Assembly: GCA_007258455.2 (NCBI GenBank)
Contig: VDFB02270651.1
Span: 696,492,197-696,556,196 of the forward strand
Direction of reading: 5' to 3'
From: Sequoia sempervirens
Lineage: Eukaryota > Streptophyta > Pinopsida > Cupressales > Cupressaceae
Length of the DNA: 64,000 nucleotides
The translations under genes were made by a program, and so were the position numbers. The notes under the pieces are model-generated. The model was given only the letters and a program-made list of their open reading frames with translations, ran no database searches and was not told the origin of the DNA. Positions 1 through 12,440 of this stretch are shown piece by piece (positions within the stretch are counted from its first letter, which is position 1; the number at the start of each line of letters is the position of its first letter).

Positions 1-250
1 TGATCCTAAAAAATAGAGTCCCCATCAGTCCTCAGAAGCACATAAGATATATTATCCTAAGATACACTATTGCCTATGATAATGTCATTCAATTTCCAGC
101 AAGAAGAAAACCAACTCAATCTGAAATAGAACCAAAATTTAATAGAACCAGCAGGCAACCCATTTAGAAAATAGAAGAACTCCGAAGAGAAAAGAAAATA
201 ACCAAAGGCAATAAAACCAAAAGAGAAGCTAGACCCATTTTGTTCCAGAA
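1..250. other. Left edge, tail beyond gypsy-1 integrase
   Basis: This stretch lies downstream of the integrase of the minus-strand gypsy element. It is purine-rich on the plus strand and broken by stops in every frame. The conserved integrase C-terminal half expected here is not recognisable, so it is probably deleted or decayed. The 3' LTR of the element is not seen and presumably lies left of the window. Confidence 0.4.
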
Positions 251-908
251 TAAAATGGGGTGGTTATGCATGGCATAACAAGTAGTTTTCCCACTTATAC
301 TGCTGATCCATGCAATACATCCTAAGTAGGTCTTCCAATATTTGATTCACCCTTTTCGATTTTCCATCCATTTTTAGATGATATGTTGAACTAATATTCA
401 ATTGAGTCCCAAGTGTAGAAAATAAAGTTTGTCAAAACCTAGAAGTGACTTGTGCATTCCTATCTGAGATAACCTTCTCAGGAATCCCATTAAACCTAAA
501 CACTTCTTGCACAAATTTCCTTGCTATGACAAGTTCTCCATTAGTTAGATTCCCGGGTATAAAATGTGCTACTTTGGTAAGCTTATCTACAACCACAAGA
601 ATGGCATTGTGCTTATTTCCTGACATAGGCAATCCTTGCACAAAGTCCATACTTATGACTTGCCACTTCCTCTCTAGTATATCATGTGGGTATAATAAGC
701 TTACAGGATGATGATGCTCTGCTTTCACCCTTTGACACTCAAGAAACCTAGCCACAAATCTAGCGGCATTTCCTTTCATCCCTTTCCAGAAGTATAATGG
801 CTTTACATCTACCATCATTTTTGTCACTCCAAGATGTCCAGAGTACGATGCTTTGTGTACTTCCTTCCATACTAGATTTCTTAACTCTTCTATATTAGGT
901 ACATACAT
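251..908 (-). pseudogene. Ty3/gypsy integrase fragment (gypsy-1)
   Basis: This is the integrase of a plant Ty3/gypsy element, which would insert retroelement cDNA into chromosomes. The reading begins with an HHCC zinc-binding module: His residues in 'HKASYSGHLG', then 'FLECQRVKAEH', where the first Cys of the usual CxxC is Phe. The catalytic core follows, with the first Asp in 'ISMDFVQGLP' and the second in 'VISDRNAQ'. After a stop near 430 the frame continues. In the block that normally reads DGQTERVN the third catalytic residue is Lys ('MDGKSKRVN', about 345-375), so the DDE triad is broken. A TGG-to-TGA change makes the stop after 'VTSRF'. Clearly a dead copy; the family call is strong, the clade (chromovirus-like) less so. 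Confidence 0.9.
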
Positions 909-1091
909 CCTACCACTTTATCTAAGTAATCCATTAGGTTCAAAATGAAAACCTTCATACCTAGAATCTTGCGGATTGCTAGTGAGTGCTTGCTTAACTT
1001 GTAAGTAGTACTCATCCCCTTTTCATTTCTACAAAACTTTCCCTTTAAAGTTAGTTTGAATCGTCACTATTGAAGCAATATGATTTCTTCA

Positions 1092-2435
1092 ACTCAAAGC
1101 ATCAGCAACCTAATTTGCTTTCCCTTTTATATAACTGATATTGAAGTCATAATCAGCTATCAACTCTAACCATCTTCTGTGTCTATCATTCATATTAGGT
1201 TGAGTGAAAAGGTACTTTAACCCATTATGATCAGTTTTCATCTTAAATGGTTTTCCTAACAAGTAATGCCTCCACATTTGCAATGTGTGAACTAGAGCTG
1301 CTAATTCCAAATCATGCAGTGCATAATTCATCTCTTAAGGTTTCAGCTTCCTAGACTCATAAGCAATTACTGTCCCACATTGCATTAACACACCTCCTAA
1401 CCCTTCTGCACATGCATTTGTGATAACTGTAAAGTTACCCTCAGGATCTAGCACTTTTAAGATCGGTGTGATGGTTAACTTCTCTTTGAGTAGGTCAAAA
1501 GCTTCTTGACACTTTTTAGTCCACTCAAATTTCTTTCCTTTCTTTTGTAAAGAAGTCATTGGAAAAGCAATCTTAGAGAAGTTTGCAACAAACTTCCTAT
1601 AATACCCTGCTAGACCCATGAAACTTCTTACCTCTAACACATTCTTAGGTACAGGCCACTCAAGTAATGCCTTGATCTTAGCTAGATCTACAAAAATTCC
1701 ATCTATGAAGATCACATGACCTAGATAATGTACTCTTTTTTGGAAGAATGTAAACATAGAGATTTTACCATACAACTTATGTTCTCTTAAACGTTGTAGG
1801 ACCATTTCTAAATGCTTGCAATGTTCTTCCTCATTTCTAGAATAAATCGGGATATTATTTAGAAAAACTAATACAAATTTGTCTAGGCAATCCCTAAATA
1901 CATTATTCATCAGGTTCATAAATGTTGCAGATGTATTTGTTAAACCAAAAGGTAAAATGGTGAACTCTTAGTGTCCATATCTAGTTTTGAATGTGGTTTT
2001 AAAGATATCTTCATCCTTAATCCTTAATTGGTGATATCCAAATCTTAGATATATTTTAGATAATATGATGGCTCCCCTCATTTGATCAATAATATCATCT
2101 ATGCATGGAAACTAATACTTGTTCTTAACCGTAGCTTTGTTAAGCATATAATAGTCAATGCATAAATGGAAAGTACCTTCCTTCTTTTTAACAAAGATGA
2201 CTGGTGCTCCCCAAGGTAAAACACTTGATCTTATCAATCCTTTAGATAATAATTCATCCAATTGTGCCTTAAGTTCCATAAGCTCAGTGGTTGTCATCAT
2301 ATAAGGTACCTTGGAAATAGGTTTTGACCTTGGAATTATATCTATAGAGAATTCAAATATTATTTTTGATGGTAACCCTGATAACTCATTTGGAAACACA
2401 TCTAAAAAAATTCTCAATATTGGATACTTCTCCAT
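1092..2435 (-). pseudogene. Ty3/gypsy reverse transcriptase and RNase H (gypsy-1)
   Basis: RT copies element RNA into DNA and RNase H removes the RNA strand. The N-terminal RT block is 2112-2435 ('[20 protein letters not shown]', then '[10 protein letters not shown]'). The middle (1920-2111) is readable through stops, and the C-terminal part is 1335-1919. The active-site motif normally [IV]DD reads 'VFLNNIPIYS', so both catalytic aspartates are Asn (codons at 1854-1859). In RNase H the first acidic residue is also lost ('VITNACAEGLGG' instead of TDA), while 'HDLELAALVHTL' and 'WRHYLLG' (1110-1331) are well kept. In-frame stops separate the RNase H halves and several RT blocks. Domain order PR-RT-RH-INT on the minus strand is that of gypsy, not copia. 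Confidence 0.92.
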
Positions 2436-2630
2436 ATCTGCCTTTCCAGTTTCATCTATTTCACCATCTTTTAACTCTTGAAAACCCTAGAACTCCAAAT
2501 CATCAATATCCTTTTCAAGTTCTTTTATCTTTATGGCAAAGAGTTTACACCCTTTCTTCTTATCTCTTAATAGTTGCATTGTCATGATTTGATGAATCTT
2601 GACCTCTCTAGGTATCCCTTGAAATTTTAC
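2436..2630 (-). other. Protease-RT linker of gypsy-1
   Basis: This linker between the protease and RT blocks is low in complexity. It carries acidic and Lys-rich codons on the minus strand and several stops. No separate domain is recognised. Confidence 0.5.
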
Positions 2631-2960
2631 TCAATTTCCAAAATCATCTAGGCATTCTACAATTTTAGTATGGAAATCTACCTTAGCCCTATGTCTCCAC
2701 AACCAATTCATACCTAGGATAACATCATATGATCCAAGAGGTGTGACATAAAGGTTTACTTTCATAGAAAAACTGGGTAGTTCTATCGTAGCCTCAAATA
2801 GACATTGATCCACCTTTGCTCTTATTTGGTTTGCATACTCTACATCCCAAGACATTTCCATGTATCTAGCCTTCCTAGATAATTGCTTAGCTACTCTAGG
2901 TGAAATGAAATTCTTAGTTGCACCAATATCAATAAGAACAAAATTAGGTAAGCCAAACAA
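2631..2960 (-). pseudogene. Retropepsin-like protease of gypsy-1
   Basis: This is an aspartic protease fragment that would cleave the Gag-Pol polyprotein. The active-site strand reads 'VLIDIGATKNFIS': the catalytic Asp is kept, but the usual Ser/Thr of D[ST]GA is Ile. The downstream flap and partner strand 'YDVILGMNWL' is typical of plant gypsy proteases (YDVILGMDWL). It sits between the gag zinc knuckle (about 3100) and RT (from 2435), as expected. The reading is open for 109 codons with no internal stop, but the Asp-Ile-Gly change makes activity doubtful. Confidence 0.85.
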
Positions 2961-3069
2961 AATCCCTGGTGTTTCTACTAGAGTTACTTGGTATTCTGCC
3001 TAACAATCATCCACAGTTGCATATATCTTTTGTTGAAACATCACTTGTTGGGTGGGTAATGGATTACCA

Positions 3070-4164
3070 TATGGTCATGATCCAGAATTTCTACTGGGAC
3101 CCTTGTTAGCATAGTGTTCCCCTCTACATATAAAACATCCCATAGCTAGTCCTCTTTTCCCTGCGGTTCTCCAGACTTGTTGACATTTTCATTAGCTCTG
3201 TTGGTATTACCCATGCTAGAATCATTTCTTTTACGCTCTCTTCTAGACTCCTTTCCATCATTGCAAAAAAAAATTCCCTTTTTCCTTGGAACATTTTGTA
3301 CAAGTTCCACCTTCTTTGGAGCTATTTTGTTAGGAACTTCCATATCCTTCTTTTTCTCTCTTCTTTCTTGATGAGTTGAGTTAGCCTTGAGCTTTTGCTC
3401 CTATTAAGTGCTTTCTCATATAAAAGATCCATTGTTGTTGGACTGTGCATTTCCACTTCTCCTCTGATTTGACTATTAAGTCCCATAATATTTTTTCTAA
3501 TGTGGAAGCACTCATCCTTGTGATATATGGGAATATAGCACAGAAGTCGGGCAAACTTCTCCCAATACTCATTGACCATCACAGTACCTTGTCTCAAACC
3601 CTGGAAATTTGAGAGTTTTTGGTCATAATAGAGTTGTGGCAACCATCTCTTATGGAAAATCTCCACAAATTCTCCCCATGTCAACTTCCATGAGTTAATA
3701 TTAACTTCCAACTTTTTGTTCATCCACTAGTTAGAGGATTCTCCTGCTAATTGATATGCACCCCACGCGGCTTTAGTAACCTCATCATAGTTTCGTATTT
3801 CAAAATAATTTTCCATTTGGACAAGCCACACCTCAGCCTCATCTATGCCAACACTTCCATCAAACTTGGGTGGGATAACGTTCTTCATGTCCTTGGAAAG
3901 TTTGGAAGCCACAAGCTTCTTATTCCTTTCTTCAGATTGAGTAGGTGATTTTTCCCCCTTGTGATCATGGGTTTCATCATGTCCATGAGAATATTTTTCT
4001 CCCTCATACTCATTAATGGGAACTTCATTCTCTAACCTATCCTTAACTCTTTCCTACTCAAGGTTAGCCAACCTTGCTAAGATTTGGTCAACTCTAGCCT
4101 CAACTCTGGCGGTTCCTTACCCAACCTCTTGGCTTCCACCAGGATTAGTTTGTGTCCTCACCAT
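3070..4164 (-). pseudogene. Ty3/gypsy gag (gypsy-1)
   Basis: This is the capsid/nucleocapsid polyprotein of the element. The start is chosen at the ATG at 4164, which opens 'MVRTQTNPGG'. A stop-interrupted N-terminus leads to 'IPPKFDGS...EAEVWLVQMENYF' (3727-3912). The retrotransposon gag domain (3322-3723) includes 'SWKLTWGEFVEIFHKRWLPQ' and 'LRQGTVMVNEYWEKF'. A basic linker and one CCHC-type knuckle follow near 3130-3090 ('GCFICRGEHYANKG', CX2CX3H kept, last Cys replaced by Gly). There are frame changes near 3330 and 3725. The fold assignment is by motif only; it is not functional. Confidence 0.88.
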
Positions 4165-4319
4165 CTTTATGAGATCAATTTTTTACCTGAATGTTTATCC
4201 ATGTTATACTAAATTATGTTATCAACTATCTTATGGAAAACATTAAAAATGGCATTCATACACACATAAATAATTCCACATAAGATTAAGCACATGCTTT
4301 TTGAAAAATGTATAATTTT

Positions 4320-5004
4320 ATTCATTTCATGAGGATTTCAATATCCCTTTGATTACATGGAGTGACTATTTAGATAGTCGAGTGGAGAGTATCCCTCAAA
4401 TTCACTCTTTGACACATAACTTAATGGATTATAACCTACAGACTGAGACTATTGTTGATCCCTATCTTTTTGTTCATCCCTCATTTGTTCGTACCTATCC
4501 CAGAAAGGATATTATCCTTCAAATTTATCATCTGAAACATAGTTATGAGTTTCAGTGCCAATATGGTGTTCATCAACAGTGTAGTCTACCCTTATCATAG
4601 AAATTTTCTCATGAGACCATTTCTCATTTGGCTGCTCTCAAGGTACATATCCCTTAGACTCGTTACTCAAGGAAATTACTATTACTTTTACCAATGGAAG
4701 AACTCTAGGGTCCCTAAAGATAATTTTTGGACTGACACTTTCTTCCTATGGCATATCCCTGGAAAGTGGTAATGACTCAGACTTCTCTAGTCAGATGGTC
4801 GGTAAGAAGTTGTACATAGCCTCCCTAAGCATATTTCTTTTCACATCACTGATCTGAGAGAGTGTGTGACTAAAGGTTTCAGTGTCACTCAACCAGATGG
4901 CATTGTCATAGTTGGTACCCTCTATTATTCTAACAATGGCTTCTCTTTCCTTCTTGGCCTTGAGGTAGTGCTCATTTCTTATTACTGACTTTTGAGTTGT
5001 TAAT
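4320..5004 (-). pseudogene. Decayed unknown coding frame upstream of gag
   Basis: One minus-strand frame stays coding-like for about 230 codons with seven stops. The first 70 codons are open (for example 'NEHYLKAKKEREAIVRIIEG'). Later there are two related stretches, 'VSDDKFEG' and 'VSKSEFEGYSPLDYL', which look like an internal protein repeat. Several stops sit where a single C-to-T change of a Gln codon would explain them (e.g. 'QQ-stop-SQS'). A possible splice acceptor (CTCAG) lies just upstream at 5005. It does not resemble gag or pol. It lies between PBS and gag in the same orientation as gypsy-1, so it could be an extra ORF of that element or a captured host fragment. Function is unknown. 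Confidence 0.35.
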
Positions 5005-5367
5005 CTGAGATACACTTGTTACATGATTTTTAGCTTTTAGTTGAAATCGGGTAACTTAGTGTTTGTTCTTTTCATGTTGTTTAAACATTTAAGGATAAAA
5101 CCATAAAACTGCTAGTTTCAATATGCATGAACAAGTGATGATCAAATAAAGCAAATTACATTTTTTCATTTCAATGTTGCATTACAGCAAATGAGAAAGA
5201 GAATCATAGATATACAAATGTAGTCTTTTATTGATAATCCTAAAATATACATGTCCCTCACAAGCCAAGGGACTAACTCTCTTATTCAATGAACATATGA
5301 AGCAACTCATACATGAATAAGTAGAAGAAAGAAAAAATGTGCATATAGGAATGGAACCAGTCATTAC

Positions 5368-5463
5368 CTGAGAATGACTGGTTGCAGGTTGCATGACTAC
5401 TCTTTGCTGCTGCCCCAAGCCGCTTGTGTCCCTCCCAGCTCTGTAATACTCATCACCCTGCAT
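5368..5463 (-). other. Exon-like 96 bp island
   Basis: On the minus strand a TTTTCTTCAG acceptor is followed by exactly 32 open codons beginning 'MQGDEYYRAGRDTSGLGQQQ' and ending 'ATSHSQ', then a CAG|GTAATG donor. The stretch is distinctly richer in G and C than its surroundings and is a symmetric phase 0 unit, as in an internal host exon. It does not join in phase to the acceptor at 5005. I do not recognise the protein. It may be a fragment of a host gene captured by, or flanking, the retroelement. Confidence 0.35.
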
Positions 5464-6629
5464 CTGAAGAAAACATGATGTTAGAGTGAAGCTCTAAGCA
5501 ATGAAATATTCAATCCTTAGATACACACCCACCTATGCATGTATAAACTGATCCATAAGTGCATTAAATAAGCATGCAAACCTTGGATGTCTCAGAAAAT
5601 AATGAAGTAATCAAACACATCCAACATATGCATTTATTATCTAACTATTTGCTTCAAGTGAAGGTTTAGGACAAGTCTAGTTATTGTTTTGATTTAGATT
5701 AAATACAGCATGTGGGGTAAATGTGGCTCCCACAAGGGTAGAGCTCAGCATGCTTTGAAAGAAAAGGAAATTGAGCAAATTGATCAAAGATTTATCTCTT
5801 ATCAATGCATTAAATCAATATGGAATCACATCAGTTGATCAACTTTCATTATCAGATTCAAAAGATGCATCAAGTTCAATTATGCATCTATTAAATAATG
5901 AGGAAGCATTTCAAGTTGTTGTAAGGCCCCTCTCATTGTAATCCTTTGGGGTAGTCACACATCACATAGGTGAGCTACTAGGTCACCCACGTATGCGATA
6001 GGTGGTTGTCCAATAAAGTTAGAATGAGGAGAGTGTGTATATTTATTACACATAGTAGAGGAAAGAGCAATGGTTGAATCAAGGTCATGATACATGTACA
6101 AGGACAACACCTTTACAAAAGCTACAGGAGGCAAAGTGGATTGATATTATTCATTCATAGGTGTACTTGTGAAAATGAATGCAATAGGTAAAGGTCATTG
6201 TAATTGATAAGGACAACCAACAATGGATGCTACAGGTGTCATGTAGGGGAGCATGCAATTGAAGATAGTCCAGCTAACCGTGGATGTGAAACAATGCACA
6301 AGTAAACAGTGAGCAGTGTCAACATCTTTTCAGTTGTAGCTAGATCATCATCTATGAAGAGAATAGGGAATAGAAAATAATGAACATTTCTTAAATCAGA
6401 CATTGATCTGGGGGGTGGGAATGTCAAAATAAATGGATGGTCTTATGAAGTATGCAAGGGACAGCAAGATGAACACAAGACATAGGCCTGCTCCTATTGA
6501 CAAAACAGAGTTCAAGTGAAGAAGCAGATTGTGTAATGAAGAGAAAAGTCTTCAATAAAGTTCATAGTCATGTTTTCATATCACAGGTGGACAGTGATCA
6601 AACTCATATGAAATTTAGAGTCTTCACAA

Positions 6630-7112
6630 TTGCACTGTCATAGCAATGATGGAATCCTCGTAGTGCCTGTAAGTGTCATAAATGCAAGACACAAAGAGGC
6701 CAAGCATAAAGTTAATATAGCTCTATTCTTCCATAACATGAGTATCAAATACAGAAAACATAGTGGTGGTTGGAGTAGTACATTAAGTTCTGGAATCTCA
6801 AACCCCAAAATGACAAAAGCAAGATGGTCACAGTTCAGAGATATTTGGGGGTTGCAAGAATTCAACTATGGATAAATGTGGGATATAAATAGCCCTAAGC
6901 TGAATTCACAAAGCCGGTTGTGTAAAGGAGATCCATATAGTTCAGTGAGTGAAAGAATGAAACAAGAATCAACAAGTTGGGCGGAAAATTGTCTTAATGG
7001 TGGGGAATTGCAATTAATGTCAAATGAATTAGAAGGAGCAGTGAAATTTGAGGATCAGATTGACATATCAGAGTCTTTCCAATTGCAAGGATCTGAATAT
7101 GAAGTTAAATGA
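6630..7112 (+). other. Unclassified open frame with one stop
   Basis: The same plus frame is open before and after a single TAA at 6873-6875, about 160 codons in total. The C-terminal part is acidic and has protein-like composition ('NGGELQLMSNELEGAVKFED'). No motif, signal peptide or membrane segment is recognised. It is opposite in orientation to gypsy-1, so it is probably chance or an eroded insert. Confidence 0.18.
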
Positions 7113-8706
7113 CAGTAAAATGCTCCATCACAGGCTATCTTATCAGGCAAGAAAAGAATGAATCAAACAATGAGAATCAATTTCAACAAAATACTATTGT
7201 GAACTCAACTGAAAGTAAAAATGATATGCGCTAAATAGTGAGAAGGGAGACATACAATGCAAATTAGTGGTCAACCAACATGGCATTCCATGGGAGTACA
7301 ATCATAACACTGAACATGGCATTAATGCAAAAAACCACAACACTGTCATGATAGTAAAGAGGAGTGAAGTTGTTGATGTGTAATGGAATCCTTGCCACTA
7401 GGAGATCAAAAAAAAAATTCAACTTCAAGGGTAACCAATAGTATAGCATTTTCCCATCATCCTTAGTGTCTTTGATTACTTTTTTGTTGAGTATACAGTC
7501 CTTAATGCACAAGGATTTTCCCAGTGAGCAAGATCATGATGAAACCTCATAATAGTGGAAATACACAGGAAATGTAGAAAGAAAAGCAAGTTACTCCTAT
7601 CATTTCTGCATAATAAAAGGGCTCGAGATAACATTATTTTCACTAATTTTCAAAGAGAAAAGTGCAGAAATAAACATTCCAACTTTTTTGCTCAGATAAA
7701 GACTCAAGGCCAAGCCATGACATTGAGGTAAATGATCATGAAGAAATGGGAAAGAGGCATAGAGTTCGTGTTGTGCAACAGCATTGAATCATTTAGAAAA
7801 TCATGTTTTGTTCACAAGGGAAACATTGTTTTATGGAACAATTGACAGTGATAGCTCTTGTTTAACTGACCAACCATCATGAAATCTCATTCATATTATA
7901 ATCTTGTGTGTTTTTTGAAAGCAGAGGAGGGATTTTCTTAAAAATGATTTTCTACAGGAAAACATGCAGCCATGGATACATACACAGAGGGATTTTGATT
8001 TGAAAAAATATAGAAAATGCCTAGGAGATTCATTGGAAAAAATCAAACATATTCATTATTTCATTTCTTTCCAAAGCTCAAATTGAGCTTATATTCACTG
8101 AAAAGGAAAGAGAAAATCAAGATACACATCGGATGGAGTTTACATGAGTTCATTTATTTATTTTCTTTGAACGTGCCAGTCAAAACCTTTATGGGAGCTT
8201 CAGAAAGTCACTTCAATGGTGACCCAAATGCAAGTGAAACTTTTATAGAAAGAAATCACGAAAAAATCTGCATCTAAAAGTATTCATAGCCACGGCCTTG
8301 AGGGCTCGGGTGGCTTTCAAATGGAGAAAAGGAAGCCAAATATTTTAGAGAACAACGTTTACCTCATTTCCAATGGTTCCCATGAGGAAAAATCACATAG
8401 GATCTGCCACAATCACCATGTAAATGTCACCCATAAAACCCTATGGCAGTTGCAGCAACCTCCAGAAATCTCGATAGAAAGAATGAATGTTTTTCCTTCA
8501 CTTTGCTTTGTGGTGTTTAGGGTTTGTTACCCTAATTTTTTAGTCAATGGGAACTTTGGTTTATTTTTCCTTCTTTTTTAAAAATCAGCATGACTAATGA
8601 TGGTCATGGGCTAATACTTTAGGTCTTATGCCTTATGTCTTTTTTTTCAAAATTATATGTGCCTTGCCTCTTTTTACTTTTGCATTGAATTGCAATGTGA
8701 AACATT

Positions 8707-8745
8707 TTTATAATTAAGTGAAAATTGCAATCACTTAATTATAAA
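8707..8745. repeat. Perfect inverted repeat, 14 bp arms
   Basis: Left arm TTTATAATTAAGTG (8707-8720) and right arm CACTTAATTATAAA (8732-8745) are exact reverse complements around an 11 nt loop. The arms are AT-rich. It could be a small hairpin from a MITE end or a chance AT palindrome. Confidence 0.6.
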
Positions 8746-10040
8746 TTTTTTATTTAAATGCGAAGTATTGATGTTGTAACATGTAATTAGCTATGTTTTG
8801 AAAGGTATGAGTCAAGGCATCAAGCCAAATGTCTTTATGTTTGCATCAATTCTAAAAATGTGAAGCATTTGAGTTAAATGATGTCATTATAAATCATTTA
8901 ATTGAAATATCTATTCTTTAAATGCAAGATGAAAAGGAATGTGCTTTAAGGACAGTCAAAGGGAGTAGGTTGAAAACATGTGTGAGATTTGGTGATGACT
9001 TTTCAAACATGCAAAAAGTGTGGAAGGCTTTTTTTTTTACTATTTTGGAGAGACATGCGCCATTTTGGGGGTTGTTTTATCACACCTTCAGTGTGATCTT
9101 GGATATTGTGCTTGACTTTGGACCATTTGGAGGACCTTTTGGAGTGTTTTTGGAAGCTTCTATTTTGGCTTGTGTGTTTCATCTGACCTAGGGTTTCTAG
9201 AAGGATTTGTGTGGGTTGTTGGTTGCAGTTTGGGCTTAAGTATGTTCATTTTTGAATTTTTTAGGGAGTTCTTTCTTCCTTCTTGTAGGCATTGTGGCTT
9301 TTGGATCCCTTTTCATGGTAGAGGACTACATTGTGACTCATTATCATACATTTACAGTAGTGTGTAACACCTTTTTGATGAATAATTTAATATAGTTTAC
9401 CTTCTCATTATGTTATTTATTGTGAAAGCCTTATAAATGGTTGATGAAATCTTATGGCGAAGTTGTTTTCCCTTTGATTTTGTCCTGTTTTTCTTTTCCT
9501 TTATGCAGTTGGTATGAATTTGCAAGTCATAACATGTGTTGAGTCAGTTTAGGACAAAGTCTAAGCTATGAGGGTGCCATTTTCTTCCTTCTAGATGTTG
9601 TCCATGACATTTTCAACCTTAGTATGAAACACTGATGCAAAGGCATATGGAGTTTTGAGTTGTGTAAACCATTATTAAGTTATTGACCACTCTTATGTGT
9701 GAAGCAACTATATGGGTCTGAGAAATATCATTAGGTGCATTACCATAGGGCTTAGTTTTTCTTTTCATGCCTCTTTTTCCCCTTTTCCTAGGAAGATAGT
9801 TTAGGTGACACCATCAAAAGGGGAAGTTGGCCCATAATCAGGAGGTCTGTCAAACAAGTTACCCATAACCTGAAAGCAGTCCCATGTTAGTCCAAATCTA
9901 CTAAGTCCACTCAAGGCTTAGCAAACAGGGTGCAATTTTGGGGAACTAACAACACCATCCTAGCACAAGAATTCACAACATTAGATAATGTTGGATAGAA
10001 AGAATGATGAGCTCATAGGTTCTAGAGCTAAACCTGGTAA

Positions 10041-10052
10041 CTTTGATACCAC
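10041..10052 (-). promoter_or_regulatory. Primer-binding site, tRNA-Met type
   Basis: Read on the minus strand this is TGGTATCAAAGT, close to the plant initiator tRNA-Met primer site TGGTATCAGAGC. It lies 2 nt from the LTR end ...TTTGTTACA at 10055. Reverse transcription of gypsy-1 would start here. Confidence 0.75.
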
Positions 10053-11346
10053 ATGTAACAAACTAACCCTTCAATGAATTAAAAATTTCTAATTTTTCAC
10101 CTTGCGAGTAAATAAACTATGTAACAAGCCATTGCAATAAAAAAAATTCTTTTCTTTATTGAGAATACACAAACAAAGATGCATAACATAATACAATAAG
10201 GATTTCATTTCATTACAATAATTTTATAAGTTACAATCTTACAAGAATGCATACATTTACATACATAGCTCAATGAGCTTTGAAACAAATAGTTATAAGA
10301 TGAACTAGGATCCTCCCTTTCAAATCTTGGTTCTTTTGTCACCTATTGTTGAGGAGAAGCATCACTCAAGCACTTTTTTTCCAACCGTGGACTCTTAATA
10401 CAGTCCCCAGTACATCTATCATTCAAAAAATGGCCCTTCCCTTCAACAAAGAGAGTGGTAGAGTAACTGAATAACTACAACCAACTGAGCATAGTGTTGT
10501 GTCCTACATAACTAGAACTTGTAAACCCACAATCTGGAACTAGCATGTAATACTATATCATGATGAACTGAAAATGGAGCCAGAGGCAGTCACACTACTT
10601 TGGCCAAAGTGTTCTTATTCATTACTTTGAATGAAGGTCATCTATCACATACACTACTTAGGGCTAATTTGAATTAAGGTCATTTTAAACTACACATAGG
10701 TATTTCCTTCAATGGATAATCTATCATCCCAGAGATAACCTATCACTATTTTAACATACTTGGAATAAGCCTACTTAACAAGTAAATACACAAGCTCCCT
10801 CCCATACTAGATAAAAAATCCTAGGAGTAAGCACAAGCTATTCTAGTTAAATCAATAACTTAGCTAAGTGTGACACATATGCCACTCATGTTCAATCATA
10901 TCTAGTATATAATACCTATGATAAACATCAATCTCCTATTATGGAGTACATACAATCACATCATAAAAATAGTATAACATCTTTTATTTCCTTTTCAAAG
11001 CTATTCTTATTTCCCTAAATGAAAGTTCTCATAAAAGACAATTCAAACATTCATAGAGAACAATATATTACAAATAAAATAACAAAAGAGAATATCCTCA
11101 TGCATGTTATCTCTTATCCAATAAATTGACAGCAATGCAGCTTCACCAAAAAACAACTAGACTAATTATAGCTTCTGAAGAGATGTCACAATTAACTTCT
11201 AATACTCAAGTTGATGGAATACTTATCTCAAATAGAAACTCTCTATCAATATAATAGAATCTTCTCTCTCTCACACAAATAAAATTGATAAAATGCAGAG
11301 TAAAAACTTGCAGTAATATGTGTCCTCAACAATTGATCAAGCACCA

Positions 11347-11358
11347 CTATTTATATAG
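11347..11358 (-). promoter_or_regulatory. Putative LTR TATA box
   Basis: The minus strand reads CTATATAAATAG, a strong match to a plant TATA box, in the middle of the 3 kb LTR. That is a plausible U3/R boundary. Based on sequence only. Confidence 0.45.
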
Positions 11359-12002
11359 TTATTTTGTAACTACTCAGCCTACAGTTTAGGCATGAGTTTT
11401 GATAGCAACAAGCATGCATAGCAACACATAAATTATAGAAAAAATATGGCAAATATGTAAGCTCGTACTCAACAAAAACATCTACAGATAGACCTTGCTT
11501 GATCGATAGCAAATAGAGACTTATTCAAATTTGCACATGGATAATTCGAATTATCTCCAACAATAGACATCTACAGGTATAAGGAATCAAAGGTGGTGCC
11601 AAATCTTCCACACTATTCTCAAAGTTGGCACTATTTACATTAAATTTAAAACAATCAATAACCGATTTGCAACATCATGCTTTCATCAACTTAGACTGGG
11701 TGTGAGTCGATTTCAGATATTTATTCACTTCAAAAATTCGGTGACTAGTAACTTACAACTTAACAAATGTTGGTTCAAGCTCAAAGACATGGCACTTTAA
11801 GTTTTACCAAGTCAAAGATGATCTTACCATAGGCATCGACTAATTCTACACCATGCATTGACATAATGTAGCAAGCTATAATGAAGTATGTGTGTTCCAT
11901 AAAGCGTGGCAACAAGAGTAAAACTCGGCTTCTCAAAACATAGTCATAAGCAACTTATAATCGGCCTCTATCATGGTGAATGATAGTCAATTCCCAAGCA
12001 AT

Positions 12003-12100
12003 GGTTAATATATTAAATATATATTAATATATATAATACTGCATATACATATATATATTAATACCAATATATGTGTATATATGTATATGTATATTCATAA

Positions 12101-12138
<38 letters not shown>

Positions 12139-12440
12139 TAATATATATTTATATATATACCTTTCGCCACCAAGCAACTATACATTCGATATATACAAAT
12201 AAGTATAAGCAAGATAGTATTCACATAATAAACACAATATATTGATTGTATACATATATATATATATGTATATGTATGTATATAAGTATATTCCTCTATG
12301 TACATGTATATGTATGTATACCTATATCGATACATTTGTATGGGTATGTCCATTCGCCAATGTACGCATGTATCGATACATATATACATATGGATCTATG
12401 TATATACTATACATATATATATATATATATGTTCACATTC
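12003..12440. repeat. TA/TG/TATATG compound microsatellite
   Basis: Alternating purine-pyrimidine DNA: (TA)n runs, a (TG)n run near 12117-12138, and mixed TATATG/TACATA. Long ORFs on both strands rich in Tyr, Ile and Met are by-products of this repeat and are not genes. Confidence 0.9.

Larger units (their letters stand above)
5464..10040. other. Unresolved AT-rich leader/insert region
   Basis: About 4.6 kb lie between the exon-like island and the PBS at 10041. I see only short ORFs, none recognisable, on both strands. One junction-like start, TGTAAGGCCCCTC at 5920, resembles an LTR end, but no matching end with a convincing target duplication was found. A GC-richer patch lies near 8280-8310. 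The rest is AT-rich with no RNA gene or conserved domain visible. It may contain further nested, eroded insertions. Confidence 0.4.

Noticed and set aside
4349..4772. Two plus-strand ORFs
   Set aside because: They are antisense to a more protein-like minus-strand frame and have no recognisable domain.
5920..9369. Nested 3.4 kb LTR from TGTAAGGCCCC to TGTGTAACA
   Set aside because: The flanking 5-mers (GTTGT and CCTTT) do not match, and no PBS, PPT or second copy was found. A shorter option ending near 6331 rests on one chance-level 5-mer.
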